Source of the DNA: Pelagihabitans sp947500445
GTDB taxonomy: Bacteria > Bacteroidota > Bacteroidia > Flavobacteriales > Flavobacteriaceae
DNA: 64,000 nucleotides
Reading direction: 5' to 3'
Assembly: GCF_050589625.1 (NCBI RefSeq)
Contig: NZ_JBNGOP010000012.1
Span: 1-64,000, forward strand
The position numbers and the translations under genes are program-made. Shown piece by piece: positions 37,333 through 46,454 of the stretch. Each line of letters begins with the position of its first letter. Position 1 is the stretch's first letter. The notes under the pieces are model-generated. The model saw nothing but the letters and a program-made list of their open reading frames with translations. It was not told the origin of the DNA and did not search any database.

Positions 37333-37779
37333 ATGAGAAAAATTATCGTAGTGGCCCTATTCAGTTTTGGAGCCGTTTTTTTGGGTCGTGCCCAAGAAGT
37401 TGAACAGGCCCAGGATTCCATTGCTGTGGCCAAGGAGGCTCAATTGGCGCAGGAACAGGAGTTAAAAGAGGCCAAGGCCCAAGAAAAAGAAGCGAAAAAG
37501 AAAGAAAAAGAACTTAAAAAAGCCGAGAAAGCCCAAAAAAAGGCGGACAAGGCCGCAAAAAAAAGCGCTAACCTGACCAAGGCGATCGGCAAAAGACGGA
37601 AGGCCATCGATAAGTCAGAGGTAAAGATTACAAAGCTACAAAGCAAATTGGCCAAAGGGAAAAGCAGGGGGAAGCTTTCTCCTGTGGACGAGATGGAAAT
37701 CAATAACAAGATCAATAAGCTTAAGGTAAGTATTGCCAAGGACCAGGAAAAACTAGCCAAGCTGGAGCGTAAGCAATGA
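37333..37779 (+). CDS. Secreted Lys/Ala/Glu-rich coiled-coil protein
   Basis: A 148-aa protein from ATG 37333 (MRKIIVVALFSFGAVFLGRAQ signal peptide, given as start; the frame opens at TTG 37315). The rest is a highly charged coiled coil (KEAKAQEKEAKKKEKELKKA and following) and a second helix pair near the C-terminus (NNKINKLKVSIAKDQEKLAK). A near-consensus promoter TTTT-N19-TATCTTCG ends at 37279. Function unknown; the repetitive helix makes homology assignment unreliable. Confidence 0.72.
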   Translation: MRKIIVVALFSFGAVFLGRAQEVEQAQDSIAVAKEAQLAQEQELKEAKAQEKEAKKKEKELKKAEKAQKKADKAAKKSANLTKAIGKRRKAIDKSEVKITKLQSKLAKGKSRGKLSPVDEMEINNKINKLKVSIAKDQEKLAKLERKQ

Positions 37780-37852
37780 TGTTCCCCTGTTTGTAACGTT
37801 TTTGGGCAAAATGCGTCATATAGGCAATAGTAACCCCGAAAACAATCAAAAA

Positions 37853-38224
37853 ATGGAACTCATCGATCAAAAATCAAGCGTACTTTTAAAAAAGGACAAC
37901 CAAGTATTGGTTCTCGCGCACTTAGCTCAATTACTGACGTATGTCACCGGATTCGGAGGGCTTATCGTGCCGTTGTTTATTTGGCTGACCTCAAAGGATT
38001 CCGTATTGGGAATGGACGAACACGGAAAAGCGATCATCAACTTTCAGCTGGGCCTATTGTTGTTTACGGTGCTCAGTATTCCGGCCATTCTGTTATTTGG
38101 TCTTGGAATTTTAGGATTGATCTTTGTCGGTATCGTTGGTTTTATAATGCCGATAGTAAATGCGATACGGGCGAACAACGGAGAGGCCCCCAATTATTTT
38201 ATGACCATACGGTTTATCTCCTAA
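37853..38224 (+). CDS. DUF4870 membrane protein
   Basis: A 123-aa protein from ATG 37853 (MELIDQKSSVLLKKDNQ); an in-frame ATG at 37811 would add 14 residues. Three membrane helices (LAHLAQLLTYVTGFGGLIVP; LGLLLFTVLSIPAILLFG; ILGLIFVGIVGFIMPIV) with the DUF4870 hallmark DEHGKAIINFQ between the first two. Role unknown. A hairpin terminator follows. Confidence 0.85.
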   Translation: MELIDQKSSVLLKKDNQVLVLAHLAQLLTYVTGFGGLIVPLFIWLTSKDSVLGMDEHGKAIINFQLGLLLFTVLSIPAILLFGLGILGLIFVGIVGFIMPIVNAIRANNGEAPNYFMTIRFIS

Positions 38225-38269
38225 GGGAAAGGCCAAAGTATATTAGGAAGCATGTTGAATTACCTATAG

Positions 38270-38300
38270 AAACCCGATGTTTGTTAAGAACATCGGGTTT
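38270..38300. terminator. Intrinsic terminator
   Basis: AAACCCGATGTT (38270-38281) pairs with AACATCGGGTTT (38289-38300); a T run follows. It serves the DUF4870 gene and possibly the convergent gene at 38361. Confidence 0.7.
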
Positions 38301-38360
38301 TCTCGTATAATACCATTTTAAGGTAGAAAAGGTATTGTGATCATTTTCGTTTCGCGGTAT

Positions 38361-39245
38361 TCACTTGATCACCATTTTTTCAGGACTCCAATAACCGATA
38401 TGGCTTATGATTTTTCCGTTCTCGTTATAGGTTGTTACATTGATGCCTTCGAAGGTCGCTTCTTTTCCCTCTTTGGTAATCGCTTTTCCCATCCATTTGG
38501 AAGTGGCTACAAGTCCGTTGACATAAATATATTCGGGATACAGCCCCGCTGAGGTAAAGGCGGACATAAACTGCTCCCCAATTTCGATAATTTCCTCCCT
38601 GCCGTTGGGAGCCGGACTACCATAGGGGTCATTGATTACCGCATTGTCGGCAAAGGAATTTGCCCAAGTTGTGGCGTCACCACTTTGGGTGGCCTTAAAG
38701 TAGGCGTTTGTCCAGTCCAGTACTTGCTGATCCGTAATTTCGGAAACCTCACCTAAGATCACTTCCCCTTTTCCATCTTCAAAGAAACCGTTCACCGATG
38801 TTACGGTCAACCATCCTCTTGCGCCCTCATATTTTCCCGTTCCACCGGTAAACGTTCCGCTTACCTTTATGGTGACCTGACTGCCGTTTACCTCAAATTG
38901 TTCCGATCGATAACTTAGGAATAGGAGGTCGGTTTCGGGTGCCGAACCCTCAAATTCGAACATATTGATCTTCATGGTTCCACACAGCTCGTGGTTGCCA
39001 TTGAACAGTAGGCGGTTCGCCGTGGCGCCATTAATATGGGTATTGCCTTTTTTACCGTTTTCAAATTCCCAATGCCAAGACCCGGTGAGCTGTCCGGCCT
39101 GGGCAAATAAAAATGGTTCATTGTTCGTTATGGAATATCCTTCTGCGAATTGATATCCTCCCTTTACATTGAATTTTAATGTTTCCTGTGCTTTCATAGT
39201 CGTAAATAATAATAGGGTTGCGATTAAAATAATATCCTTTTTCAT
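38361..39245 (-). CDS. Secreted protein: beta-barrel domain plus SnoaL/NTF2 domain
   Basis: A 294-aa protein with a signal peptide (1-19). The N-terminal domain resembles an allene-oxide-cyclase/dirigent-like barrel (SGTFTGGTGKYEGARGWLTV). The C-terminal domain is SnoaL/NTF2-like (QVLDWTNAYFKATQSGDATT, DPYGSPAPNGREEI, NENGKIISHIGYWSP). The fusion suggests a small-molecule-binding or isomerase role, but no catalytic residues can be named. An AraC-type regulator lies upstream on the same strand, 1146 bp counting gene starts, and is a likely controller. Confidence 0.75.
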   Translation of the reverse strand: MKKDIILIATLLLFTTMKAQETLKFNVKGGYQFAEGYSITNNEPFLFAQAGQLTGSWHWEFENGKKGNTHINGATANRLLFNGNHELCGTMKINMFEFEGSAPETDLLFLSYRSEQFEVNGSQVTIKVSGTFTGGTGKYEGARGWLTVTSVNGFFEDGKGEVILGEVSEITDQQVLDWTNAYFKATQSGDATTWANSFADNAVINDPYGSPAPNGREEIIEIGEQFMSAFTSAGLYPEYIYVNGLVATSKWMGKAITKEGKEATFEGINVTTYNENGKIISHIGYWSPEKMVIK

Positions 39246-39482
39246 TGAACTCGTCTTGAGTTTTTCTTTTACCTATGAACTTCGCATTTTGCGCCATAAT
39301 TTCGACATTTTTAGCTTCCGTAGCTATGGCTATGCAATCGAAAAATGGCTTCATCATGACACAAAAGCCTTCGTTCTCGGTTCCAAACAAAAACTCAAGA
39401 CGAGTTCATCTTGTTTGTTTTCATACCGTAAAAGTATGCCCGGAAATTCCGTTCCGATATAACAAAAAATGGAAACGATGTC

Positions 39483-40391
39483 CTATTTCTCGGAATGGGG
39501 GCTTTTCCGATAGTTGGCAGGGGTTTGTTGCGTGTTGGCCTTGAAGAATTTCCCAAAATGGGAGGGGGAAGCAAAGTTTAGGATGTATGCAATTTGCTTC
39601 ACATCTTCCTCACCGTACTTTAATAGGTTTTTGGCCTCGAGCAATAGCCTTTGGTTGATGTAGTGCAAAGCTTTTTTTCCGGTGGATGCTTTTATGGTCT
39701 CGCTCAGGTGATTGGGCGTCACATGCAGCAGCTCTGCATATTCCTTAATACTTCTTTTGGAGAGGTAATAGTTGTTGATCAAGTTTTGATACTTCACAAA
39801 AAGCGCTTGGTTTTCGGGGAGTTTATCCACGGTTTTCACCCTTTTTTGATAGAGGTCCAAACATTTGTACAGCACCACTTGTAAATAATGTTTTAGGATC
39901 TGTTCCGAAAATGGGTTACCCTCTTTATAATAGGCGGCATAAAGCTCTGAGAAAATTTCGGTTACCCGGTCATTTTCTTCGGTCGCTATGGGAAATGCGT
40001 TTAGCTTATCAAGATGGAAGAAGTGAAATTGCTCCTGAAATTGGGATGGTTTTACGGGCAGGTAGTCCTGTTTGAAGTTTAAGATGTACCCATCGATTTT
40101 TTTGTCCCGTGCCCAAGAGTAAATATGATTTGGTGAAATAAAATAGAGGACCCCGTTTACAGTACGGATCTTTTGGTCGTTGATGTTCAATTCCGATGTG
40201 CCGAACCCTTGAATAAAGGATATCTGATGAAAATTTTTGGTATGGGGCCCTAGGGAGGCCAGGGTATCTTCGGTAAAATCGGAAAACCGATAAATGTGGA
40301 GGTCAGGGTTTGTGGTCCATACCGGTACGTTGATGTGCCGGTATAGATCGTTCATTTGTTCAAAATTCAGAATGTTTCCTTTTGGGGTCAT
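39483..40391 (-). CDS. AraC-family transcriptional regulator
   Basis: About 302 aa from ATG 40391 (MTPKGNILNFEQMN); the frame opens at GTG 40412, but that lies against the dnaN terminator. N-terminal cupin-like sensing domain (SFIQGFGTSELNI, LYFISPNHIYSW) and C-terminal double HTH (SIKEYAELLHVTPNHLSETI, AYILNFASPSHFGKFFK). Ligand unknown. The nearest downstream gene on the same strand is the secreted barrel-SnoaL gene. Confidence 0.88.
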   Translation of the reverse strand: MTPKGNILNFEQMNDLYRHINVPVWTTNPDLHIYRFSDFTEDTLASLGPHTKNFHQISFIQGFGTSELNINDQKIRTVNGVLYFISPNHIYSWARDKKIDGYILNFKQDYLPVKPSQFQEQFHFFHLDKLNAFPIATEENDRVTEIFSELYAAYYKEGNPFSEQILKHYLQVVLYKCLDLYQKRVKTVDKLPENQALFVKYQNLINNYYLSKRSIKEYAELLHVTPNHLSETIKASTGKKALHYINQRLLLEAKNLLKYGEEDVKQIAYILNFASPSHFGKFFKANTQQTPANYRKSPHSEK

Positions 40392-40414
40392 TCCACTAGT
40401 GGCGGTATTCACAT

Positions 40415-40449
40415 AAAAACCCGATGATCGTTACAAGCATCGGGTTTTT
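40415..40449 (-). terminator. Intrinsic terminator of dnaN
   Basis: AAAAACCCGATG (40415-40426) and its inverse (40438-40449), loop 11 nt. On the minus strand the stem ends in a T5 tract, 23 bp after the dnaN stop. Confidence 0.75.
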
Positions 40450-40471
40450 AAAGGTTGGTAATCGTTTTCGT

Positions 40472-41590
40472 TTAGCTGTTCAACATCACCGGCATAACCA
40501 GCATGGTCACGTGTTCGCCTTCGTCAAGCCCATCGACAGGGGTCAATATTCCGGCCCGGTTGGGCAAACTCATTTCCAAGGAAACCTCATTGGCGTTCAG
40601 GTTGTTCAGCATTTCGGTCAAAAAACGCGAGTTAAAGCCGATTTGCATGTCATCCCCTTGGTACGAACAGGTCAACCGTTCTTCCGCCTTATTGCTATAA
40701 TCGATATCCTCGGCGGAAATATTGAGTTCCGCACCTGCGATTTTCAAACGTATTTGATGTGTCGTTTTATTGGAAAAAATAGATACCCTTTTCACCGAAC
40801 TTAAAAACTGATTTCGCGAAATGGACAGTTGGTTCGGATTCTCCTTTGGAATTACCGCTTCGTAGTTGGGATATTTCCCATCGATCAACCTACATATCAG
40901 CTCGGTATCGTCAAAAGTAAACTTGGCGTTACTATCGTTATACTCTATGGTAACTTCGGATTCACTGCCCGCTAAAATGCCCTTGAGCAAGGTCAACGGT
41001 TTTTTGGGCATGATAAATTCCGCTACTTGTGAGGCACTGACGTCCGCCCTTTGGTACTTTACCAATTTATGGGCATCGGTAGCTACAAACGTCAGGTTTT
41101 CCGGAGAGAACTGAAAAAATACACCGCTCATTACGGGCCGCAGATCATCGTTTCCTGCGGCAAAAATGGTTTTGTTGATCGCCGTGGCCAAAATATCCCC
41201 CATAATGGTCGTTGCACTGGGGTTGGCCAGTTCAACGGCTTTTGGAAATTCCGCTCCGTCGGCATATGCCAAGGCATATTTACCGTGGTTCGAACTGATT
41301 TCTACCGTATTGTTGTCCTCTATAACAAAGGTCAGCGGCTGTTCGGGAAATGTTTTGAGCGTTTCCAACAATAACTTTGCCGGTACGGCGATGACCCCTT
41401 CGTTATCCGAATCTACATTAAGAACGGAACTCATTGTCGTTTCAAGATCCGAAGCGGAAACGGTCAGTTTTGTTTTGTTCAGATCGAACAAAAAGTTATC
41501 CAAAATCGGAAGGGTATTGCTGTTGTTGATGACACCTCCCAAAACCTGAAGCTGTTTTAAAAGATAGGTGCTGGATACTATGAATTTCAT
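40472..41590 (-). CDS. dnaN: DNA polymerase III beta subunit (sliding clamp)
   Basis: A 372-aa clamp protein from ATG 41590 (MKFIVSSTYLLKQLQVLGG); the frame extends 25 codons upstream without homology. Three repeated clamp domains and the terminal MLVMPVMLN segment are present. It holds DNA polymerase III and other replication factors on DNA. It lies downstream of gldG on the same strand; here dnaN is far from dnaA, as is usual in Flavobacteriaceae. Confidence 0.96.
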   Translation of the reverse strand: MKFIVSSTYLLKQLQVLGGVINNSNTLPILDNFLFDLNKTKLTVSASDLETTMSSVLNVDSDNEGVIAVPAKLLLETLKTFPEQPLTFVIEDNNTVEISSNHGKYALAYADGAEFPKAVELANPSATTIMGDILATAINKTIFAAGNDDLRPVMSGVFFQFSPENLTFVATDAHKLVKYQRADVSASQVAEFIMPKKPLTLLKGILAGSESEVTIEYNDSNAKFTFDDTELICRLIDGKYPNYEAVIPKENPNQLSISRNQFLSSVKRVSIFSNKTTHQIRLKIAGAELNISAEDIDYSNKAEERLTCSYQGDDMQIGFNSRFLTEMLNNLNANEVSLEMSLPNRAGILTPVDGLDEGEHVTMLVMPVMLNS

Positions 41591-41726
41591 TTGCTGGTAT
41601 ATTTGTTTCTCATTGCCGTCGTTGTTGCCCTTTCCGATCGACCCGATACAGCGGGAAATCTTCAAAAAAACAAGACAAACAAAGATATTTGAATTCGTCT
41701 TTTTACCGAAACAAACTTATCAACAG

Positions 41727-43391
41727 CTAACGACCGTACTTTTGTTTTCGGAGATAGTTGAAGCCAAGCCCGAAAAGCAGTGTCAACAGCACTGGAAGTG
41801 CGATGTTTAGTAGTTGCCACTTCGTTTTTTGTGCTTCAATTTTAGTACCGTCCAAATGGGGGATGCGTACTTTTTTGTTGCGAATGTTTATAAGTCCGGT
41901 ATCGTTTAAAAGGTAATTGAAGGTATTCACCAAAAATTCCTTGTTTCCGTAGTAATTGCTTGTCCATTTGTCGTACCCAAGCTCCAATGGCATTCCTTTG
42001 CGCAGTTGGTTTTTGATCAGGTCACCGTCCGATATGAGTACCAACTGTCCGTTTGTTCCGCTTTCCAAAGGGTTTTTTAGTCGCAACGGTTTTACCCTAT
42101 TGGCAAACGCCGACCGGAACGCACCCTCCACCAATACGGCCAAGGGCTTATTGCCATCGGTATACCGTTCTTTTTTTGGCGGTTGGTTGATGGCCGAAAG
42201 ACTGATCTGGCGGGGCGCCTTATCCGTTTTGGACAAAGGCGAACTCTGCAATAGAACGATCTTTTTATACCCATTGGGCAAGGTGTCGATCGAGCTTGCA
42301 AATTGGAACCGTAACGCCTCCAGATTGTTGTTGATGGGGTGGTCGTTCCGGGAGCGGACCATCGGATTGTACAACCATGGTACCGGCTCGTATTGCGATG
42401 CATTCCCTTCGCCGGTGGCAAGAACGATTTGGGTAAAATACATGTCGTTCACCAGATCGCTGTTCAAACGAACACCGTAATTGAAAAAAAGATCGGTAAG
42501 GTTCAGGTCACGTTGCAGTGCCATCGCCGTACCCGTTTCATTGAACAGACTGTCGATTTCCATGTTTACCTGGTCGATGAGCCATACCGTTTTGCCACCG
42601 TTTACCATAAACTGGTCTAGAAGGTATTTTTCCCCATCGGTAAAAGGCTCCGTCGGTTTGGCCAAAAGGGCAAGATCGTAGTTGTTCAGTTGGTCCAATG
42701 TTTTTTGCGGGGCTACGGCAACCGAATCCAAGGTAATTGCGCCGATATTATAGTAGTCCCTTACCGTGGTAAGGAAATCGGCGATATAGCGGTCGTCCAA
42801 CTCTCCGTTTCCCTTGATTACAGCAATGCGTTTTTTTTCTTCCAACGAAATTTTTCGAAAAGCATCGGCGAAAACATACTCCAGTTGCTGTACCGAGTTA
42901 TTGATCCGTTCCACATTGGTTTCGCCCTGTTTGGTCTTTAGCAGGGGAACCTTCACCGTTTTGTTGTTATAGTTTACCATGGCCCAAGGAAAAATGATCT
43001 CTTGGGATACCTTGCTATTGTCGTTGACCGTTACCCGGGTAGGGGTCAGGCCAAGACCTTGCAGTTCGGCAATGGTAGCGTCCACGTTTTCAACGCCTTC
43101 CAAGGGATCTACAAAGGTATACTTGATGTCGGCGTTCACCTGGGAAAATTGTGCTACTAGCTGTTCTACCTCTTTTTGGAGCTTTACAAATTCGGCGGGA
43201 AGATTGCCATCCAACAAAATATCGATGATAACTGGTGTCTTAAAAGTAGCTGCGGCTTCGATCGCGGGTTCGGATAGGGTATAGCGGCGGTCCTCCGTCA
43301 TATCGAAGCGGGTATGGAGGAAGTTGGCGGCCACATTTACCAAAACGAGTACCAACAGGGCTTTTACGATGTAGGACAGTTTTGACTTCAT
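41727..43391 (-). CDS. gldG: Gliding motility ABC component GldG
   Basis: A 554-aa protein with an N-terminal membrane helix (about 9-27), a large periplasmic GldG/ABC-auxiliary domain (RRYTLSEPAIEAAATFKTPV, FPWAMVNYNNKTVKVPLL) and a C-terminal helix (LLNIALPVLLTLLFGLGF). The start overlaps the gldF stop by 1 bp (TAATG). GldG works with GldF and the ATPase GldA, which is not in this window; needed for gliding in some Flavobacterium. Confidence 0.95.
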   Translation of the reverse strand: MKSKLSYIVKALLVLVLVNVAANFLHTRFDMTEDRRYTLSEPAIEAAATFKTPVIIDILLDGNLPAEFVKLQKEVEQLVAQFSQVNADIKYTFVDPLEGVENVDATIAELQGLGLTPTRVTVNDNSKVSQEIIFPWAMVNYNNKTVKVPLLKTKQGETNVERINNSVQQLEYVFADAFRKISLEEKKRIAVIKGNGELDDRYIADFLTTVRDYYNIGAITLDSVAVAPQKTLDQLNNYDLALLAKPTEPFTDGEKYLLDQFMVNGGKTVWLIDQVNMEIDSLFNETGTAMALQRDLNLTDLFFNYGVRLNSDLVNDMYFTQIVLATGEGNASQYEPVPWLYNPMVRSRNDHPINNNLEALRFQFASSIDTLPNGYKKIVLLQSSPLSKTDKAPRQISLSAINQPPKKERYTDGNKPLAVLVEGAFRSAFANRVKPLRLKNPLESGTNGQLVLISDGDLIKNQLRKGMPLELGYDKWTSNYYGNKEFLVNTFNYLLNDTGLINIRNKKVRIPHLDGTKIEAQKTKWQLLNIALPVLLTLLFGLGFNYLRKQKYGR

Positions 43392-44122
43392 TAGTTGTTG
43401 CTGTATTTCAATTGAAGTGTGGTCAAAAAGAGAAAAAATGCCGCTACGGATACAAAGTAGACCAGGTCCCTGGTATCGACTACGCCCCTGGCAATGCCGT
43501 CAAAATGTGCCTGCATGCCCAAATCCTTTACCACAATAGCGGTATTGCCTTCGGGGAAGAGCGTTGAAATGCCCTCAAAACCATAAAACAGGAAAAAACA
43601 CAACAGTACGGCCACGATAAAAGCGACGATCTGATTTTCGGATAGGGTGGAGGCGAACAGGCCGATCGCTACATAGCAGGCCACTAAAAACACCATGCCG
43701 AAATAGGACCCTATGACCAGTCCGGTGTCCAAGTTGCCCACGGTTGTTCCCAGTTGCGACACCGTGTATGCATAAAGTGAGGTGGGTAACAAGGCGATCA
43801 GTACCAAGGCAAAGGCCCCCAAGAATTTCCCCAGTACCAGATGCCGGAGTCCAATGGGTTTGATCAGCAGCAACTCCAAAGTACCCAGCTTTTTTTCTTC
43901 CGAGAAGCTTTTCATGGTTATTGCGGGTATCAAAAACAAAAATACCCAAGGCGCCAATAAAAAGAAGTTGCCCAAATCGGCAAAACCGTATTCAAAAATG
44001 TTGAAACGTCCCTTAAACACCCAAAGGAAGAGTCCATTTAAGCTGAGGAACAGCCCAATGGTCAGATATCCGATGGAGGAGGTGAAAAAAGACTGTATTT
44101 CCCGTTTGAAAATTGCGAGCAT
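43391..44122 (-). CDS. gldF: Gliding motility ABC permease GldF
   Basis: A 243-aa ABC-2-type permease with six membrane helices (IGYLTIGLFLSLNGLFLWVF; FFLLAPWVFLFLIPAITM, and others) and the conserved KKLGTLELLLIKPI. It pairs with GldG, whose start overlaps it by 1 bp. In an operon with the ABM and SAM-hydrolase-family genes upstream. Confidence 0.95.
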   Translation of the reverse strand: MLAIFKREIQSFFTSSIGYLTIGLFLSLNGLFLWVFKGRFNIFEYGFADLGNFFLLAPWVFLFLIPAITMKSFSEEKKLGTLELLLIKPIGLRHLVLGKFLGAFALVLIALLPTSLYAYTVSQLGTTVGNLDTGLVIGSYFGMVFLVACYVAIGLFASTLSENQIVAFIVAVLLCFFLFYGFEGISTLFPEGNTAIVVKDLGMQAHFDGIARGVVDTRDLVYFVSVAAFFLFLTTLQLKYSNN

Positions 44123-44131
44123 TTTAAGGAC

Positions 44132-44428
44132 TCAGTTTAAGGTTGTTATTTGCTGAAGGCTCCAAGCCTCCGGTCTGTCGGCGAAAAGCGCCTTGGTCTC
44201 GCCCCATACCTTTTTAAAAAAATCGGAATTGCGGTAGTTTTCCAAAGCTTCACCATCTTCCCAATGGCTATAGGTGAAAAAGGTGGCAGGGGCCGCTTTG
44301 TCTTGGTACAGGCTTAAATGGGAACATCCCTCACTGCTGCGTATCCGGTGCTTATGTTGTTCAAAAATTTGCTCAAAACTAGCAATATTTTCGTTTAAGA
44401 AGGTCATTTTTACGATTCGTACCAGCAT
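44132..44428 (-). CDS. Antibiotic biosynthesis monooxygenase (ABM) family protein
   Basis: A 98-aa ferredoxin-like ABM protein (MLVRIVKMTFLNENIASFEQ; FFTYSHWEDGEALENYRNS). These small proteins are usually dimeric oxygenases or haem/quinone-handling proteins. Function unknown. It immediately follows the SAM-hydrolase gene (no gap) and precedes gldF by 9 bp, an order I recall as common in flavobacteria. Confidence 0.88.
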   Translation of the reverse strand: MLVRIVKMTFLNENIASFEQIFEQHKHRIRSSEGCSHLSLYQDKAAPATFFTYSHWEDGEALENYRNSDFFKKVWGETKALFADRPEAWSLQQITTLN

Positions 44429-45259
44429 TTAATAGAAATTTATGGTGACCATGTCCCTATAGTCCAACCCCAACAGCGTCGCGGCCCCACCAACGGTATT
44501 CAGATCACTTTTGTAGATGGCGAGTTCTATATATTGGGAGGAGTTGAACAGTGCGAGCAGATCTCCTGCACCCCTGCGATTGCTTTTTTCCAGATCAAAA
44601 TTGATGATATCGCTGTAGCGGTGGTGTATCTTTTTTATTTTAGTGGTCCGTGCATTCAATTCAAAATCCCTTCCCTTTCGATAGGCATCAAAAAAGTTCT
44701 TATGGATATTGGTGACTACGTTTCCATAGTTGTCGATATACACGACATTGCCCACTATTTTGTTGCCCCCATCGGTAACGGTCGGGGCAAAGGCTTTAAG
44801 CTGTTTTAAACTGTCGAACGGTTTACCCACCACTTCTAGCGTACCGCCACGGGCCAAATGACAGGCCGCCTTTACGAAAACATCCAGTACGGGGAAAGAA
44901 CCCCCTTCCGGATTGGGAATGTTGACCTGAACCACCTTTTCGGGCCGAATCTCCGAAACGATAAGCCCCATGACGCCGGTATTTGCCGTTATGAAGTAAT
45001 GCCCGTCCACCAGCATGGCGATGTGTTGGTTTTCAGGAGTGGGTTCCGCGTCTACCCCCACAATATGGATGGTACCTTCCGGAAAACTTTTGTAGGCGTT
45101 TTTTACGATATAGGCACATTCATGTATGTTGAACGGACTGATACCATGGGAAATATCAACGATCTGCGCATCGGACAGTTCGGTATGGATACTTCCTTTT
45201 AAAGCGCCGACGAAGTGGTCTTTAAGTCCGAAATCGGTCGTGAGGGTAATGATTGCCAT
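44429..45259 (-). CDS. SAM hydrolase / SAM hydroxide adenosyltransferase (DUF62)
   Basis: A 276-aa protein of the chlorinase/fluorinase superfamily (MAIITLTTDFGLKDHFVGAL; VDISHGISPFNIHECAYI). The DUF62 members split S-adenosylmethionine with water into adenosine and methionine. It keeps the N-terminal Asp (TTDFG) and a conserved DNYGN in the C-terminal domain. First gene of an operon with ABM, gldF and gldG. Its physiological role is unclear. Confidence 0.9.
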   Translation of the reverse strand: MAIITLTTDFGLKDHFVGALKGSIHTELSDAQIVDISHGISPFNIHECAYIVKNAYKSFPEGTIHIVGVDAEPTPENQHIAMLVDGHYFITANTGVMGLIVSEIRPEKVVQVNIPNPEGGSFPVLDVFVKAACHLARGGTLEVVGKPFDSLKQLKAFAPTVTDGGNKIVGNVVYIDNYGNVVTNIHKNFFDAYRKGRDFELNARTTKIKKIHHRYSDIINFDLEKSNRRGAGDLLALFNSSQYIELAIYKSDLNTVGGAATLLGLDYRDMVTINFY

Positions 45260-45398
45260 GCAGCAATGTTGATATGTTTTTAAACTACCAAACTATTTTT
45301 TTACTTAAGTTTGTTTAGAAGCTGTGCGGTAAAATTAGAATAAAAAAACAGCCTTCAAAAATTTATCTTTTTCCGAAACCCTAAAACTATCATATTCT

Positions 45399-46352
45399 TT
45401 GAACGAACTTATCTTGGAGTTGACCGAAATCAGTCCCAGGGACTTTTTTGGACAACGTAATGAAAACATCGACCTTCTTAAAAAATATTTCCCGAAACTG
45501 AAGATTGTTGCCCGTGGCAGTAAAATAAAAGTATACGGCGATCAGGAGTTGTTAGAGGAATTTGAAAGGCGGTTCGATATGATTACCGCACATTTTGTGA
45601 AATACAACACGCTTGACGAGAACGCGATCGAAAGGGTACTGACCAGTAATGTTTCCACCGATTACGAAGCACCTGAAAAAAGCGGGGAGACCCTTGTGCA
45701 TGGCGTAAACGGGAAGCTGATCAAACCCCAGACGGTCAATCAACGGAAATTGGTGGATTCTGCCAAAAAGAACGATATGGTGTTCGCCATTGGTCCGGCG
45801 GGAACGGGAAAGACCTATACTGGGGTGGCCCTGGCCGTAAAGGCACTCAAGGAGAAACAGGTAAAACGCATCATTTTGACCCGGCCGGCGGTCGAAGCGG
45901 GGGAGAACCTTGGTTTTTTACCTGGCGATCTTAAGGAAAAGTTAGATCCTTATATGCAGCCGCTATACGATGCTTTACGGGATATGATTCCCAGTGAAAA
46001 GCTGAACCATTTTATAGAGAACGGTACCATACAAATTGCGCCGCTTGCCTTTATGCGCGGAAGAACATTGGACCATGCCTTCGTTATTTTGGACGAAGCC
46101 CAAAATACGACCCACGCACAAATGAAAATGTTCCTGACCCGTATGGGAAAAAGTGCAAAATTTATCATTACCGGGGATCCCGGGCAGATCGATCTGCCCC
46201 GAAGGGTCATTTCAGGGTTGAAAGAAGCGTTACTGGTGTTAAAAGATGTGGAGGGCATCGGTATGATCTATTTGGACGACAAGGATGTAATCCGTCACAA
46301 GTTGGTGAAAAAGGTCATCGACGCTTACAAGGGCATCGAACATCAAAATTAG
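45399..46352 (+). CDS. PhoH family ATPase
   Basis: A 317-aa protein: KH-like N-terminal domain (1-110) and PhoH ATPase with GPAGTGKTYT near 133-142, DEAQNTT and TGDPGQIDL. It starts at TTG 45399 (MNELILELTEISP matches family starts; no nearby in-frame ATG upstream). PhoH-like proteins are linked to RNA handling with YbeY/YbeZ. A possible -7 box TAAGTTTG lies at 45306-45313. purC follows on the same strand after 102 bp. Confidence 0.93.
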   Translation: MNELILELTEISPRDFFGQRNENIDLLKKYFPKLKIVARGSKIKVYGDQELLEEFERRFDMITAHFVKYNTLDENAIERVLTSNVSTDYEAPEKSGETLVHGVNGKLIKPQTVNQRKLVDSAKKNDMVFAIGPAGTGKTYTGVALAVKALKEKQVKRIILTRPAVEAGENLGFLPGDLKEKLDPYMQPLYDALRDMIPSEKLNHFIENGTIQIAPLAFMRGRTLDHAFVILDEAQNTTHAQMKMFLTRMGKSAKFIITGDPGQIDLPRRVISGLKEALLVLKDVEGIGMIYLDDKDVIRHKLVKKVIDAYKGIEHQN

Positions 46353-46454
46353 AACCCTTTATAAACGATAAGAACATCTTTTAAGTTACTAGAAACTAAA
46401 AATAAAGATGCGATGCCGTAGCGCATTGATAAACAAATGATTTAATAAGTACAA